DNA from: a virus | Reading direction: 5' to 3' (one strand) | DNA: 34,148 nucleotides | IMG/VR virus record: IMGVR_UViG_3300012204_000002 | Coordinates: 1 to 34,148 of that record | In this document: positions 1-6,180 of the stretch, piece by piece | How positions within the stretch are numbered: position 1 is the stretch's first letter | Layout of the letters: the number at the start of each line of letters is the position of its first letter | Notes under the pieces: model-generated | Told to the model about the DNA's origin: nothing | The model's input: only the letters and a program-made list of their open reading frames with translations | Database searches by the model: none | Program-made: the position numbers and the translations under genes

Positions 1-123
1 ATCATCAGTCCCACCCGATCCACCGGAAGCGATCCACTTCAACGCGACGATAAGTACCCGTTCGGGCAGTGACTGCGCCTTTCTCAATATCGCGCTGGAA
101 CTCGGCAGCGCTACGGAAGTCAT
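1..123. repeat. Terminal direct repeat, left copy
   Basis: Bases 1-123 are identical to 34026-34148. An exact overlap of this size at the two ends of a contig most often means a circular molecule, or a circularly permuted or concatemeric phage genome, was assembled into a line. The copy carries the C-terminal half of the gene at 5-250. It could also be a true short terminal redundancy; sequence alone does not separate the two. Confidence 0.95.
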
Positions 124-250
124 ACTTCATGGGCCGAACCAAACCCATGATCTTGATCTCGTGGACATCATCACGCACCTGCATCGTTATGCCGCGCCTG
201 CGCTTCCGCCAGTAGAACGGACCGCCGCTAAAACGAACGTCATGCTCCAT
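5..250 (-). CDS. Small basic phage protein, 81 aa
   Basis: This 81-residue protein is unrecognised. It is rich in Arg, Lys and aromatic residues, with YWRKRRRG near the N-terminus and FRWIGWD at the C-terminus, and has no membrane segment. ATG at 250 was chosen because it overlaps the TAA of the upstream nuclease gene (TAATG) and follows a GGAGGC ribosome site. Its stop overlaps, across the circle join, the start of the HNH gene at 34030. Nucleic-acid binding is only a guess from the charge. Its C-terminal coding half is repeated at the other end of the contig. Confidence 0.75.
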   Translation of the reverse strand: MEHDVRFSGGPFYWRKRRRGITMQVRDDVHEIKIMGLVRPMKYDFRSAAEFQRDIEKGAVTARTGTYRRVEVDRFRWIGWD

Positions 251-585
251 TAGGCTGCCGCCTCCACGCCGAGTGCCTGCCGGACCCACGACAAGGCTCT
301 GCCGTCCTCTACCTGGGAGGAGGTGACCCGCAGGTAGCGGTAGCCGGCGATTACCGCTAGGGCCTGCTTTTCGCAGTCAGCCTCGAAGCCCTTGCCGCGG
401 GAGTGGCGACCTTCGATCCAAGTCCCGCCTTCGACTTCGATGAGGATGCCGTCATTGAAACGGTCCGGTCGGATGGCGAAGTCGGCACGGAATTTCCGCC
501 CAGGAATGAACAACATTTCCCTCAAAAACGGGATCCCCGCCTGCTCCAGCTGAACGGCGAGCAGCGTCTCGGCGTTGGAGGTCAT
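250..585 (-). CDS. PD-(D/E)XK-type endonuclease, Vsr/DUF559-like
   Basis: A 111-residue protein with the layout of small Vsr/DUF559-like nucleases. A Glu sits in the first helix (AETLLAVQLEQAG), followed by FRADFAI with the candidate catalytic Asp, ILIEVEGG with an E-x-E in place of E-x-K, then a basic segment GRHSRGKGFEAD and a C-terminal strand GYRYLRVTSSQV. Such proteins cut DNA with a divalent metal and often act in phage repair or junction processing. The start at 585 follows a GAGGAGGG ribosome site and overlaps the preceding small gene by ATGA. The family is inferred from motifs and the exact substrate is unknown. Confidence 0.75.
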   Translation of the reverse strand: MTSNAETLLAVQLEQAGIPFLREMLFIPGRKFRADFAIRPDRFNDGILIEVEGGTWIEGRHSRGKGFEADCEKQALAVIAGYRYLRVTSSQVEDGRALSWVRQALGVEAAA

Positions 586-746
586 CGCTTTCCCTCCTCG
601 GAACGGTCCGGGGACTGGAGGCGGGGAGGTGGAGTCGTCTCCTCCCATTCACCAGAAGGAAGCTTGACCCACGCTCTGTCATCTTCTGAAGACGGACCAC
701 GGTCAACGTAAATCGTCCCAATGGGCTCCACCCCTGCTCGGGTCAT
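582..746 (-). CDS. Small acidic/proline-rich protein, 54 aa
   Basis: A 54-codon gene found by reading the gap between its neighbours. It starts MTRAGVEPIGTIYVDRGPSS and has an acidic middle and a Pro-rich C-terminal part. ATG at 746 overlaps the stop of the membrane protein gene by ATGA, and its own TGA overlaps the ATG of the nuclease gene by ATGA. That double coupling is the main support. No family is recognised. It could be an adaptor or inhibitor, but nothing in the sequence says so. Confidence 0.65.
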   Translation of the reverse strand: MTRAGVEPIGTIYVDRGPSSEDDRAWVKLPSGEWEETTPPPRLQSPDRSEEGKR

Positions 747-1003
747 GGCTGCGACCGATATTCGGGCGGGAAGAATAAATCCAAGGGCTTCCAGAAGTGA
801 AGGAGCATGGCGTCATAAGTCACGCTTTCCAGAACGTCCCAGGTAAGACCCTGATTCGGGCGGTCATTGATAGAGGCGATGCGGTCGTCATAAATCCGCT
901 GACTCACGCCGAGCCTGTATCCGCAGACCAGCTCATTCCGATATAGCAGGACCATGCAACCGACGATGACTACAAGCATCATCACAACAAACACGGCGCT
1001 CAC
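743..1003 (-). CDS. Single-pass membrane protein, 86 aa
   Basis: An 86-residue protein with one strong membrane helix at about residues 4-22 (FVVMMLVVIVGCMVLLYR), then a soluble C-terminal domain of about 60 residues ending FFPPEYRSQP. GTG at 1003 was chosen because it overlaps the upstream TGA (GTGA) and follows GGAGGAGGG. It is probably anchored in the host inner membrane. It follows another membrane protein gene, so the two may work together. No family is recognised; superinfection exclusion or holin regulation are untested possibilities. Confidence 0.75.
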   Translation of the reverse strand: MSAVFVVMMLVVIVGCMVLLYRNELVCGYRLGVSQRIYDDRIASINDRPNQGLTWDVLESVTYDAMLLHFWKPLDLFFPPEYRSQP

Positions 1004-2010
1004 CCCTCCTCCTCCGCTGGCGTCGGCTGCACGGCAAGGGGCTCTTTCGCGGCATACAGGGACGCGTACTCGCCTTCGATGCAAGCAACGTGACCAAATA
1101 GACCTACGAGCGTCCCCTTCTCATTGCGCCATAGCCGTGTGTTCTCTGGTTTGGCATCTAGAACCTGCTCACCGCACACGTCACACGGCTTATCCTCGTA
1201 AGGCAGCGCCGCCTCCGCTGGCCGCGCTGCTCGATAGGCAGCGATCAACGGCAATACCGACTGCGCCATGTCGTGGACGAAGGGGTCAGTCAGGGCCTCT
1301 CGCATCTTCGCCTCGAACTCGTCCAGGTAGTCATCCACCGCTGCTGTCGGGTCCTCTGGCATGAACCATTCGTAGTGGTTCGCTGGCCGCGCTGGCTGGG
1401 CTGGGAGCGGCGGAAGCCCCGACACGACATCGCCAGTCTGGTAGAGGTGCGCGAGTGCCCATCCCACCTGTTCAGGATTGAAACGGTCCACCGTTGTGCC
1501 ATCATCCCGCAGCCAAGCGAGATCACGGCTCATGCGAGATTCGATGATGGCTGTCAACCGATCAGGGTCCAGGCCCGCTGCTGGCTGCTCGGCCTTCTCT
1601 GCGCGTTCCTGCCAACGCCTAGCAGTGCTCTCCCAACCGCCAATGGCAGCCGCATGGTTGTTCACTAGATGCCGATGCAGAATCTCCATCGGGTCACCTG
1701 CCATCCCCTCCAAGCCGTACTTGACGAGCAACGGATGTGGCTCCGCTGGCTGCTCGCCGGGCACTACAGGGCTGGCAGAAGGTGTGACGGCGCGCTGGGT
1801 TGGTCGCGCCGCGCGCCGCGCACGCCATGCCCTAACTGCTGGAGGCGATTGGACATGAACAGGCGGGAGTAACCACTGAACCACTGGAGGAACCACGGTG
1901 AGGATCACCACCGCCATGCAGCCGACCACAATCCATCGGGCTTGCATCTGATCGAACCATCCGGTCTGGGGTGCGACGGCGGCTCCCACCGCAAAGGCAG
2001 GCGCAATCAC
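1000..2010 (-). CDS. Membrane-anchored protein with C-terminal Cys/His motif, 336 aa
   Basis: The N-terminal 60 residues hold one or two membrane helices (RWIVVGCMAVVILTVVPPVV), followed by a basic Pro/Ala linker, a helical middle with Trp-rich segments, and a C-terminal CDVCGEQ...GLFGHVACIEG stretch that could bind zinc (C-x2-C...H-x2-C). It resembles no family I can name. The start is uncertain. GTG at 2010 is the only usual start codon near the frame's beginning. The frame stays open to 2064 and reads plausibly there, but without ATG, GTG or TTG. A 17-codon ORF (2007-2060) overlaps the GTG by GTGA and may couple its translation. Confidence 0.65.
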   Translation of the reverse strand: MIAPAFAVGAAVAPQTGWFDQMQARWIVVGCMAVVILTVVPPVVQWLLPPVHVQSPPAVRAWRARRAARPTQRAVTPSASPVVPGEQPAEPHPLLVKYGLEGMAGDPMEILHRHLVNNHAAAIGGWESTARRWQERAEKAEQPAAGLDPDRLTAIIESRMSRDLAWLRDDGTTVDRFNPEQVGWALAHLYQTGDVVSGLPPLPAQPARPANHYEWFMPEDPTAAVDDYLDEFEAKMREALTDPFVHDMAQSVLPLIAAYRAARPAEAALPYEDKPCDVCGEQVLDAKPENTRLWRNEKGTLVGLFGHVACIEGEYASLYAAKEPLAVQPTPAEEEG

Positions 2011-2064
2011 CGCTCGCCACCAGCGCGGTATCTTTGGCCTAGGCGCTGCGGCTCGGTCATCGGC

Positions 2065-2451
2065 TCAGTAGGACGAGATGATCTGGTAGTCACCAGCGTC
2101 CTCCCCAGGTCGGTTCAGATAGGCCCAGTTGGTCGGGATACGGTGCTCATCGCAGAGGAACTGATGTCCTCCCCAATGGCGCGCTTCAAGCCATTTCGTC
2201 GTCCAGTTCGGGCAACGCTGATTGTCAACCGTGCTAACCCACTCGCACCGATGCTGTGTGTCAGCGGCTATCTCATGCTCGGTCAGATGCTCAGCTTCGT
2301 AGGAGAAGAAGTGCAGCACCGCCTGCTCCGCTGTCTCGTGCCCGTCCTTGTGGCCGCTGCACGGTGGCATTGCCCAGACTTGATCATCGTTCTTGCAGGT
2401 CCAATCCCACCGCTTGTCCGATTCGCGCTGTCGCGCCTGGTAGTAGTTCAC
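2065..2451 (-). CDS. Cys/His-rich conserved phage protein, 128 aa
   Basis: A 128-residue protein starting MNYYQARQRESDKRWDWTC. It has Cys and His pairs (WAMPPCSGHKDGHET, HRCEWVS, QRCPNWTT, FLCDEHR) spaced as in zinc-binding phage proteins of unknown role. From memory, proteins with this 'NYYQARQR...W' opening occur in actinobacterial phages, but I recall no function. GTG at 2451 overlaps the upstream TGA (GTGA) after a strong AAGGAGGAG site. It is part of the coupled run of small genes. Confidence 0.75.
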   Translation of the reverse strand: MNYYQARQRESDKRWDWTCKNDDQVWAMPPCSGHKDGHETAEQAVLHFFSYEAEHLTEHEIAADTQHRCEWVSTVDNQRCPNWTTKWLEARHWGGHQFLCDEHRIPTNWAYLNRPGEDAGDYQIISSY

Positions 2452-2771
2452 GTCTCCTCCTTCTCATCGGAGTCGGACCCCGGAGCGGAGAGGCGGGCGT
2501 AGGCGGCAGCGATGAAGTCGGCCTGTAGGTCATGCCACTGAGCATCGTGCTGCTGGGGACGACCATTCGACTGCTCAGGGCAGCCAACTCCAGTCACATG
2601 GAGCGATTGCATCAGCCGCTCCACCGTCAGCGCGGAGCCAGCCTCGGCCTCGATAGCAGCGATGCGCTTGCCGAGCGATGTCGGGTAGCCCTCGGTCGGT
2701 TGGTAGCCGTTCATGAGGTCATGCAGCAGCGCCCGGCCCGCTGCCGTTCGCGGTTCGGGTGGAGTGGTCAC
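2448..2771 (-). CDS. Hypothetical protein, 107 aa
   Basis: A soluble, mostly helical protein that reads VTTPPEPRTAAGRALLHDLM at its N-terminus and ends in an acidic tail (SDSDEKEET). The central part (LGKRIAAIEAEAGSALTVERLMQSL) looks like two amphipathic helices. GTG at 2771 was preferred because it overlaps the TGA of the 35-codon gene by GTGA, as many neighbours do. GTG at 2801 is an alternative that adds 10 residues. No family is recognised. Confidence 0.65.
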   Translation of the reverse strand: MTTPPEPRTAAGRALLHDLMNGYQPTEGYPTSLGKRIAAIEAEAGSALTVERLMQSLHVTGVGCPEQSNGRPQQHDAQWHDLQADFIAAAYARLSAPGSDSDEKEET

Positions 2772-2875
2772 GACTGGCCTGATCTTTCGAGAGTCGGCCA
2801 CCCGTAATGACGGCCTGTGATGCGACCAACGAACCGGAGCGTCGGATAGACGAAGCGTCGGCGGAAATCAAACAT
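2768..2875 (-). CDS. Very small basic protein, 35 aa
   Basis: A 35-codon gene in the gap between two larger ones. It begins MFDFRRRFVYPTLRFVGRIT and ends ERSGQS. A strong GGAGGAGACC ribosome site precedes ATG 2875, and its stop overlaps the next GTG (GTGA). It is basic and aromatic and may lie along a membrane or bind nucleic acid. No family is recognised. The ribosome site and overlap support it better than its length would suggest. Confidence 0.55.
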   Translation of the reverse strand: MFDFRRRFVYPTLRFVGRITGRHYGWPTLERSGQS

Positions 2876-2912
2876 CGGTCTCCTCCATGTCAGGTCGGTC
2901 TACGGAGGAAGA

Positions 2913-3113
2913 TCATGACTGCGGCCACTTATTCCATGAATGTGTCAGGGCGGTGCCTGGACCTAGCGTTTGTTCCGTTATTCGCAAACATCGCCAGCAG
3001 ATACGAATCCACAGGTTCCCGCTCCGTCCATCAGTCATGGTCCACTGCTGATTAGCGACTTCTCGAAGTTCGTCTGGCTCATGTCCAAAGAGCCAACAGA
3101 TCAGGCGGCTCAC
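2913..3113 (-). CDS. Small zinc-ribbon-like protein, DUF1660-like, 66 aa
   Basis: A 66-residue protein opening MSRLICWLFGHEPDELRE, with IRICWRCLRI further on. A Cys followed by GH near the N-terminus and a later C-x2-C is the pattern of small prophage proteins grouped as DUF1660, which probably bind one zinc ion. GTG 3113 overlaps the upstream TGA by GTGA and follows AAGGAGGG. No activity is known for this kind of protein. The assignment is from motif memory. Confidence 0.65.
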   Translation of the reverse strand: MSRLICWLFGHEPDELREVANQQWTMTDGRSGNLWIRICWRCLRITEQTLGPGTALTHSWNKWPQS

Positions 3114-3388
3114 CGCTTCCCTCCTTGCAGGGGAGCGCCATAGAACTGACGCCAGCCTTCGTACAGCTCCACGCCACAACGAGCGCAGGTCGTGTACTCA
3201 TGCTCGCGGTCACCCTCCACCACGAAACGGGGATGCTCGGTGTCGTGCAGGTGACCGCTCTCCACGATGCCAGGCCAGCGCAACGGTGGACCTTGAGGGG
3301 TCAAGAGCAACCGGATCCGGACCATCCATGTCGAGGGCGAGAGCCAAGTCCAGTAGAAGCCGTCCCACCAGCAATGAAGTCGCTTCAT
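3110..3388 (-). CDS. Small zinc-ribbon-like protein, 92 aa
   Basis: A 92-residue protein beginning MKRLHCWWDGFYWTWLSP, with C-x2-C (TTCARCGVELYEG) near its C-terminus and an HLHDTEHPRF segment before it. It resembles a second zinc-binding small protein beside the DUF1660-like one. ATG 3388 was chosen for its ATGA overlap with the initiator gene and the upstream GAGGA. There is no membrane helix despite the Trp-rich N-terminus. Function unknown. Confidence 0.65.
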   Translation of the reverse strand: MKRLHCWWDGFYWTWLSPSTWMVRIRLLLTPQGPPLRWPGIVESGHLHDTEHPRFVVEGDREHEYTTCARCGVELYEGWRQFYGAPLQGGKR

Positions 3389-3864
3389 GCCTTCGTCCTC
3401 AGGGGAGCGCAGACCGCGCAGTTGGGATGGGAGCCATCGTGGAGCATTCGACCGTTCCAAATCCCGGGTTCATTGACGGTTGAATGACCGTTAGATGACG
3501 GTTCGGGTGACGCCCGCGTCACCCCTCCGGTGACATCCGCGTCACCCCGGGGGTGACGCCCGCGTCGTGGGGGGGTGACATCCGCGTCACCCCTCTCCAT
3601 CGGTACGCCGCCGGGGGTCAACCAATAGCGACTGGTGGTAATGCCACCCTCTCGCTCAGCTCTCAGTTCCCCAACATCGACCGCAGCCGTCAAAAGGCGC
3701 TGAACGTGGCGCTCAGATCGAGCCGTGCGCTTGCTCAATGTCGCGACCGAGGGCCAGGAATACCCCTCCTCGTCGGCGAAGTCGGCCAGCGCCAGCAGCA
3801 GCAGCCGCATAGATCCGCCCACCGTCGACCGATCCCAGACCGCCTGGATGGCGCGGATGCTCAC
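3385..3864 (-). CDS. Replication initiator-like winged-helix protein containing the origin
   Basis: A 159-residue protein. Residues 1-75 form a typical phage replication-protein winged helix: MSIRAIQAVWDRSTVGG, then LLLLALADFADEEGYSWPS, then the recognition helix TARSERHVQRLLTA and the wing GELRAEREGG. The middle (residues 90-115) encodes a repeated RGDADVT and lies over four DNA iterons. The tail has a C-x2-C (NCAVCAP). Lambda O and similar initiators carry the origin inside their own gene, and this layout matches. It probably binds the iterons and recruits host helicase, since no phage helicase is seen. GTG 3864 overlaps the upstream stop (GTGA) after GGGAGGG. Confidence 0.75.
   Translation of the reverse strand: MSIRAIQAVWDRSTVGGSMRLLLLALADFADEEGYSWPSVATLSKRTARSERHVQRLLTAAVDVGELRAEREGGITTSRYWLTPGGVPMERGDADVTPPRRGRHPRGDADVTGGVTRASPEPSSNGHSTVNEPGIWNGRMLHDGSHPNCAVCAPLRTKA
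3474..3591. other. Candidate replication origin: iteron array
   Basis: Four copies of an 18-bp hyphenated palindrome GGTGAC-N6-GTCACC lie at 3506-3523, 3529-3546, 3552-3569 (right arm degenerate, GTCGTG) and 3574-3591, with start-to-start spacing of 23, 23 and 22 bp. The central six bases alternate GCCCGC and ATCCGC. Just left lie three shorter TGAC(G/C)GT repeats at 3474, 3485 and 3496, exactly 11 bp apart, in less GC-rich DNA. The array lies inside the initiator-like gene, as lambda's ori lies inside O. The tandem palindromes are seen directly; their use as an origin is inferred. Confidence 0.7.
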
Positions 3865-4025
3865 GCCACCCTCCCTTTCTTGGCCACCGGGATCACCAGC
3901 GGACCGAATGGCTTACGGCGGCGGGCAGCCACGAAGGCGGCGCAGGGCCACGGCTCGCCATCGAAGGCGCAGCGCATCGCTTCGTTGGCGTGGTGGGGCT
4001 CGATGCGATCAGTTGGCGTCGTCAT
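3861..4025 (-). CDS. Small phage protein with C-x9-C motif, 54 aa
   Basis: A 54-residue protein beginning MTTPTDRIEPHHANEAMRCA, with two Cys framing DGEPWP and a basic C-terminal half (AARRRKPFGPLVIPVAKKG). ATG 4025 overlaps the preceding stop by ATGA, and the gene's own stop overlaps the initiator's GTG. No strong ribosome site is seen, so translation is probably coupled. No family is recognised. It may assist replication, because it directly precedes the initiator. Confidence 0.6.
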   Translation of the reverse strand: MTTPTDRIEPHHANEAMRCAFDGEPWPCAAFVAARRRKPFGPLVIPVAKKGRVA

Positions 4026-4366
4026 CGCGATACTCGAACCCGTGCACTCGGCCACTTGACACAGTGGTCCCGAATCCAGATGAGATATTCCAGTGCGCCT
4101 TCATAGCTACCCCACCCGTTTAGCGGGTTCATGGCGCGGAAATATTCAGGTGTTTCCATCATTGTGGCGATGGCCCGATTCAGCGGTTCAATAAGGGTGG
4201 ACGCAATTGGCTTAGGGTCTAGCAAATCCCCCAGTGTCTGACTATTACCCAAAGCTTCGAACCACATCCTCGAAACGTTGGAGGTGTAGTTACGCCAGCC
4301 ATTCTCAAGGTCTGGATTCTCATCGCCCAAGCCCATATCCGCCTCGAAGGTCACGTCGTAACTCAT
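4022..4366 (-). CDS. Conserved phage protein, 114 aa
   Basis: A 114-residue acidic protein opening MSYDVTFEADMGLGDENPDL, with GWRNYTSNVSRMWFEALG and NGWGSYEGALEYLIWIRDHC. From memory, phage proteins with this 'SYDV...NYT.NV..MW' pattern are common in phages of Gram-positive and other hosts, and no role has been assigned. ATG 4366 overlaps the stop at 4363-4365 of a neighbouring open frame, but the nearest coding upstream gene ends at 4380, leaving a 13-base gap. A CGGAGA site lies just upstream. Confidence 0.7.
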   Translation of the reverse strand: MSYDVTFEADMGLGDENPDLENGWRNYTSNVSRMWFEALGNSQTLGDLLDPKPIASTLIEPLNRAIATMMETPEYFRAMNPLNGWGSYEGALEYLIWIRDHCVKWPSARVRVSR

Positions 4367-4379
4367 TCTCCGAACCTCG

Positions 4380-4619
4380 TCACCACCGGCCAGAGCGTCT
4401 GGCAGACGCACGCGCCGGGGCCTTCGCAGCTGAGGTCATGGAGTAGCCCCGCCCAGCGCGCCGTGACAGCAGGTCGAGCTCCGATCGTTGCAGAAGCCGC
4501 GCCAGTCTCTCCTCCTGCTCCGGATCCAATGGACGCTGCGAGAGGGCGGTAAGCAATGACTCGACCGAATCGAGGTAGTGGTCGACTGCCCGCTCGGTCA
4601 TCGTCTTGGGCGCGGTCAC
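4380..4619 (-). CDS. Helical hypothetical protein, 79 aa
   Basis: A 79-residue protein: MTAPKTMTERAVDHYLDSVE, then a Leu/Glu-rich helical stretch (LTALSQRPLDPEQEERLARL), then a basic Ala-rich tail. GTG 4619 overlaps the methyltransferase stop by GTGA. A competing frame over the same DNA (4363-4626) has no usable start, although its last 25 codons contain a Cys-rich patch (SCEGPGACVC). That might hint at a frameshift near the C-terminus. No family is recognised. Confidence 0.6.
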   Translation of the reverse strand: MTAPKTMTERAVDHYLDSVESLLTALSQRPLDPEQEERLARLLQRSELDLLSRRAGRGYSMTSAAKAPARASARRSGRW

Positions 4620-5533
4620 ACGGCATTCACTCGGCCCTCATCGGAGGCAACGATGCGGCGGCCGATCCATTCAACGACCTGCGGCACGACCGCGTTTCCG
4701 AGTTGGCTGACCTGGCGCCGTCTGATGCCTCCGCCGTCGCTGACGATCCGGGGCGGCTCCCATTCGTACTGTGGCCCCGGAGGGGCGGGCCATCGGTGTC
4801 CGTCCAACCCGACGGAAAGCCCATCAGGAGCTCGCACCAGCGCGGGTTCAATCTGCGGCCACTCTCGTTGGCTGACGCTCGCGGCGTTGGCCATAGGCGA
4901 ACGGCGATTGCCAGAGGCACCCCGAAACCGTTGCCGTTGGCCTGCTTCCTCTTCTGCTGTGCGCGGCGCCGCATCCAGCCTGTCAGGCTCTCGCCCTCGT
5001 TGAAGTTCCCCGCCGCTGGGGTGGGCCACAAGCCAGAGGCGATCGCGACCCTGGGGGGAGCCGACGGTGTGCGCCGGTATACAGTCCCATTCCGACTCAT
5101 ACCCGAGCGAGACCAGGTCACCAACGACTTCTTCGATAGGTGCTGGGTGCCACAGTCCGCATCCGTCCTTGTCGAGCCAAGGCCAAAGGAGCCCTGGAAC
5201 GTTTTCCACGAAGACGTAGCGGGGTCGAAGCTCGCAAATGGCACGGGCGAACTCCGGCCAGAGCCACCGCTCATCGTTCTGCGCATGCCGAAGCCCGGCC
5301 GCACTGACGGGCTGGCAAGGGAATCCTCCGGCCACAACGTCAACGGGCTCGACTCCGCTCCAGTCGACGGCGGCGATATCGCCATAGATGGGGAGGCCGG
5401 GCCAGTGGCGGGCAAGGACGTTGCGGCAGTGGGGGTCGATCTCGCAGAACCAGCGAGTGACCATGCCGGCACGCTCCAGACCGAGGTCGATGCCGCCAAT
5501 GCCAGAGAAGAGGCTGCCGACGCTGAGGGCCAT
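4616..5533 (-). CDS. DNA (cytosine-5) methyltransferase
   Basis: A 305-residue C5 cytosine methyltransferase, which transfers a methyl group from S-adenosylmethionine to cytosine in a specific DNA site. All key motifs are present: SAM-binding GSLFSGIGGIDLGLERAG (residues 6-23), catalytic GGFPCQPVS with Cys73, ENVPGLL (110-116), QGRDRLWLVA (161-170), a short variable target region (about 175-270) and QLGNAVVPQV (277-286). Nothing is truncated. With no partner restriction enzyme nearby, it most likely protects phage DNA from host restriction or mimics host methylation. One base separates its ATG from the stop of the winged-helix gene, and no good ribosome site is seen. The same DNA is open in a second frame (see 4627-5607). 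Confidence 0.93.
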   Translation of the reverse strand: MALSVGSLFSGIGGIDLGLERAGMVTRWFCEIDPHCRNVLARHWPGLPIYGDIAAVDWSGVEPVDVVAGGFPCQPVSAAGLRHAQNDERWLWPEFARAICELRPRYVFVENVPGLLWPWLDKDGCGLWHPAPIEEVVGDLVSLGYESEWDCIPAHTVGSPQGRDRLWLVAHPSGGELQRGREPDRLDAAPRTAEEEAGQRQRFRGASGNRRSPMANAASVSQREWPQIEPALVRAPDGLSVGLDGHRWPAPPGPQYEWEPPRIVSDGGGIRRRQVSQLGNAVVPQVVEWIGRRIVASDEGRVNAV

Positions 5534-5607
5534 GTCACGCGACCAATCCCATGCCCATCTGCTCCCCCGCTCCCCGCAAGCGTCGGGCCGTATCTCGAAT
5601 AGCCCAC
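4627..5607 (-). other. Second open frame across the methyltransferase gene (possible overprinted product)
   Basis: The same strand stays open for 326 codons in another frame across the whole methyltransferase. It is not random in appearance: it reads FASFDPATSSWKTFQGS, LVTWSRSGMSRNGTVYR, two LWPTP blocks, and LNPRWCELLMGFPSGWTD. From memory, proteins with the 'SSWRTxQ...WPRSGM...WPTP...LNPxWVEWLMGFPxGWTD' signature are annotated in many phage and bacterial genomes, often as methyltransferase-related. The signature lines up codon for codon with methyltransferase motifs (WPTP over VAHP, LMGFP over PDGL). It may be a genuine dual-coding region, or the known family may itself come from alternate-frame reading. 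Confidence 0.35.
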
Positions 5608-5861
5608 GCCGTTACCGACTGCGAGCGGATGCGTCCCCGCAGCGAGCGGTAGGTGGCCTCCAGCTCACGATAATCGGCGGTCAGCCAGACGCCGTCCGGG
5701 CCGCTCGCGATCGCCTTGCCCTGGAGCCGGAGGTCCTGCACCGCCTGCTCCACGGCACGCCGCGGCCAGTCCAGGGCTTCTGCCAGGTCGCCGAGGCGGC
5801 AGGCGCGGTCACGACCCCACTCCAGACGCGACAGGACGGCTTGTGCGGGCCAGTCCGTCAT
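5535..5861 (-). CDS. Winged-helix DNA-binding protein, 108 aa
   Basis: A 108-residue protein with a winged helix at residues 1-65: AVLSRLEWGRDRACRLGDLA, then the recognition region LDWPRRAVEQAVQDLRLQGK, then a wing strand GVWLTADY. A basic helical tail follows. Such small proteins regulate transcription or load replication proteins. It directly precedes the methyltransferase, so it could control it, as C proteins of restriction-modification systems do, though it does not look like a classic C protein. ATG 5861 follows AGGCG. The 85 bp upstream hold no supported gene, only a weak GC hairpin at 5887-5905. Confidence 0.65.
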   Translation of the reverse strand: MTDWPAQAVLSRLEWGRDRACRLGDLAEALDWPRRAVEQAVQDLRLQGKAIASGPDGVWLTADYRELEATYRSLRGRIRSQSVTAWAIRDTARRLRGAGEQMGMGLVA

Positions 5862-5946
5862 CGGTCGCCTGTGAATGAATGGGAAGGCGGGGTCGTCTGC
5901 CCCGCGGCTTGAGTCGCAGGCACGTGGGCCACAGACTCATCCCGGC

Positions 5947-6180
5947 TCACGACAGCCCGAGCCCTTCTTGGACAGGCGACTGGACACGAGGATGCTGCGG
6001 ACAGCGCAACGGCAGCAACCGGAACTCCGACTCCGGCATGTGAGTCAGGCGCTTCTCCCAGTGCTTCGCCGCGAAGCCCCGCATCTCCGCCTTCTCAGCC
6101 AGGTGTTCAACGATTACGGCACTGATGCAGCCGCAATCCTTCTGAGCGACAAGGAACATCGGCTCGCTCACCGCCGTCAC
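5947..6180 (-). CDS. Conserved phage protein with CGC motif, 77 aa
   Basis: A 77-residue protein. MFLVAQKDCGCISAVIVEH near the start and LRCPQHP near the end make a possible C-x-C...C-x2-H metal site. From memory, small actinophage proteins with 'ARKxCGC...' openings are frequent and uncharacterised. GTG 6180 overlaps the upstream TGA (GTGA) with AAGG ahead of it. It ends 85 bases before the next gene, one of the few breaks in the coupled run. Confidence 0.65.
   Translation of the reverse strand: MTAVSEPMFLVAQKDCGCISAVIVEHLAEKAEMRGFAAKHWEKRLTHMPESEFRLLPLRCPQHPRVQSPVQEGLGLS

Noticed and set aside
4054-4090. Plus-strand TTGACA followed by a -10-like box inside the gene at 4022-4366
   Set aside because: The -10 match is poor at proper spacing, and no plus-strand gene lies downstream.
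4363-4626. Frame overlapping the 79-aa gene, ending in a Cys-rich patch
   Set aside because: The Cys-rich end looks protein-like, but its only ATG lies inside the methyltransferase end, no start is near the patch, and the competing frame has better composition and a GTGA coupled start.
4556-5602. 348-codon plus-strand open frame opposite the methyltransferase
   Set aside because: No recognisable motif, composition typical of the complement of a GC-rich gene, no ribosome site, and it faces a complete methyltransferase on the other strand.
5887-5905. GCGGGG/CCCCGC hairpin as a terminator
   Set aside because: Only 6 bp and no T-run on the minus strand; chance is likely at this GC content.
5809-5940. 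43-codon frame in the 85-bp gap upstream of the winged-helix gene
   Set aside because: It would overlap the next gene by more than 50 bases, is Arg/Pro-rich and has only a weak ribosome site.
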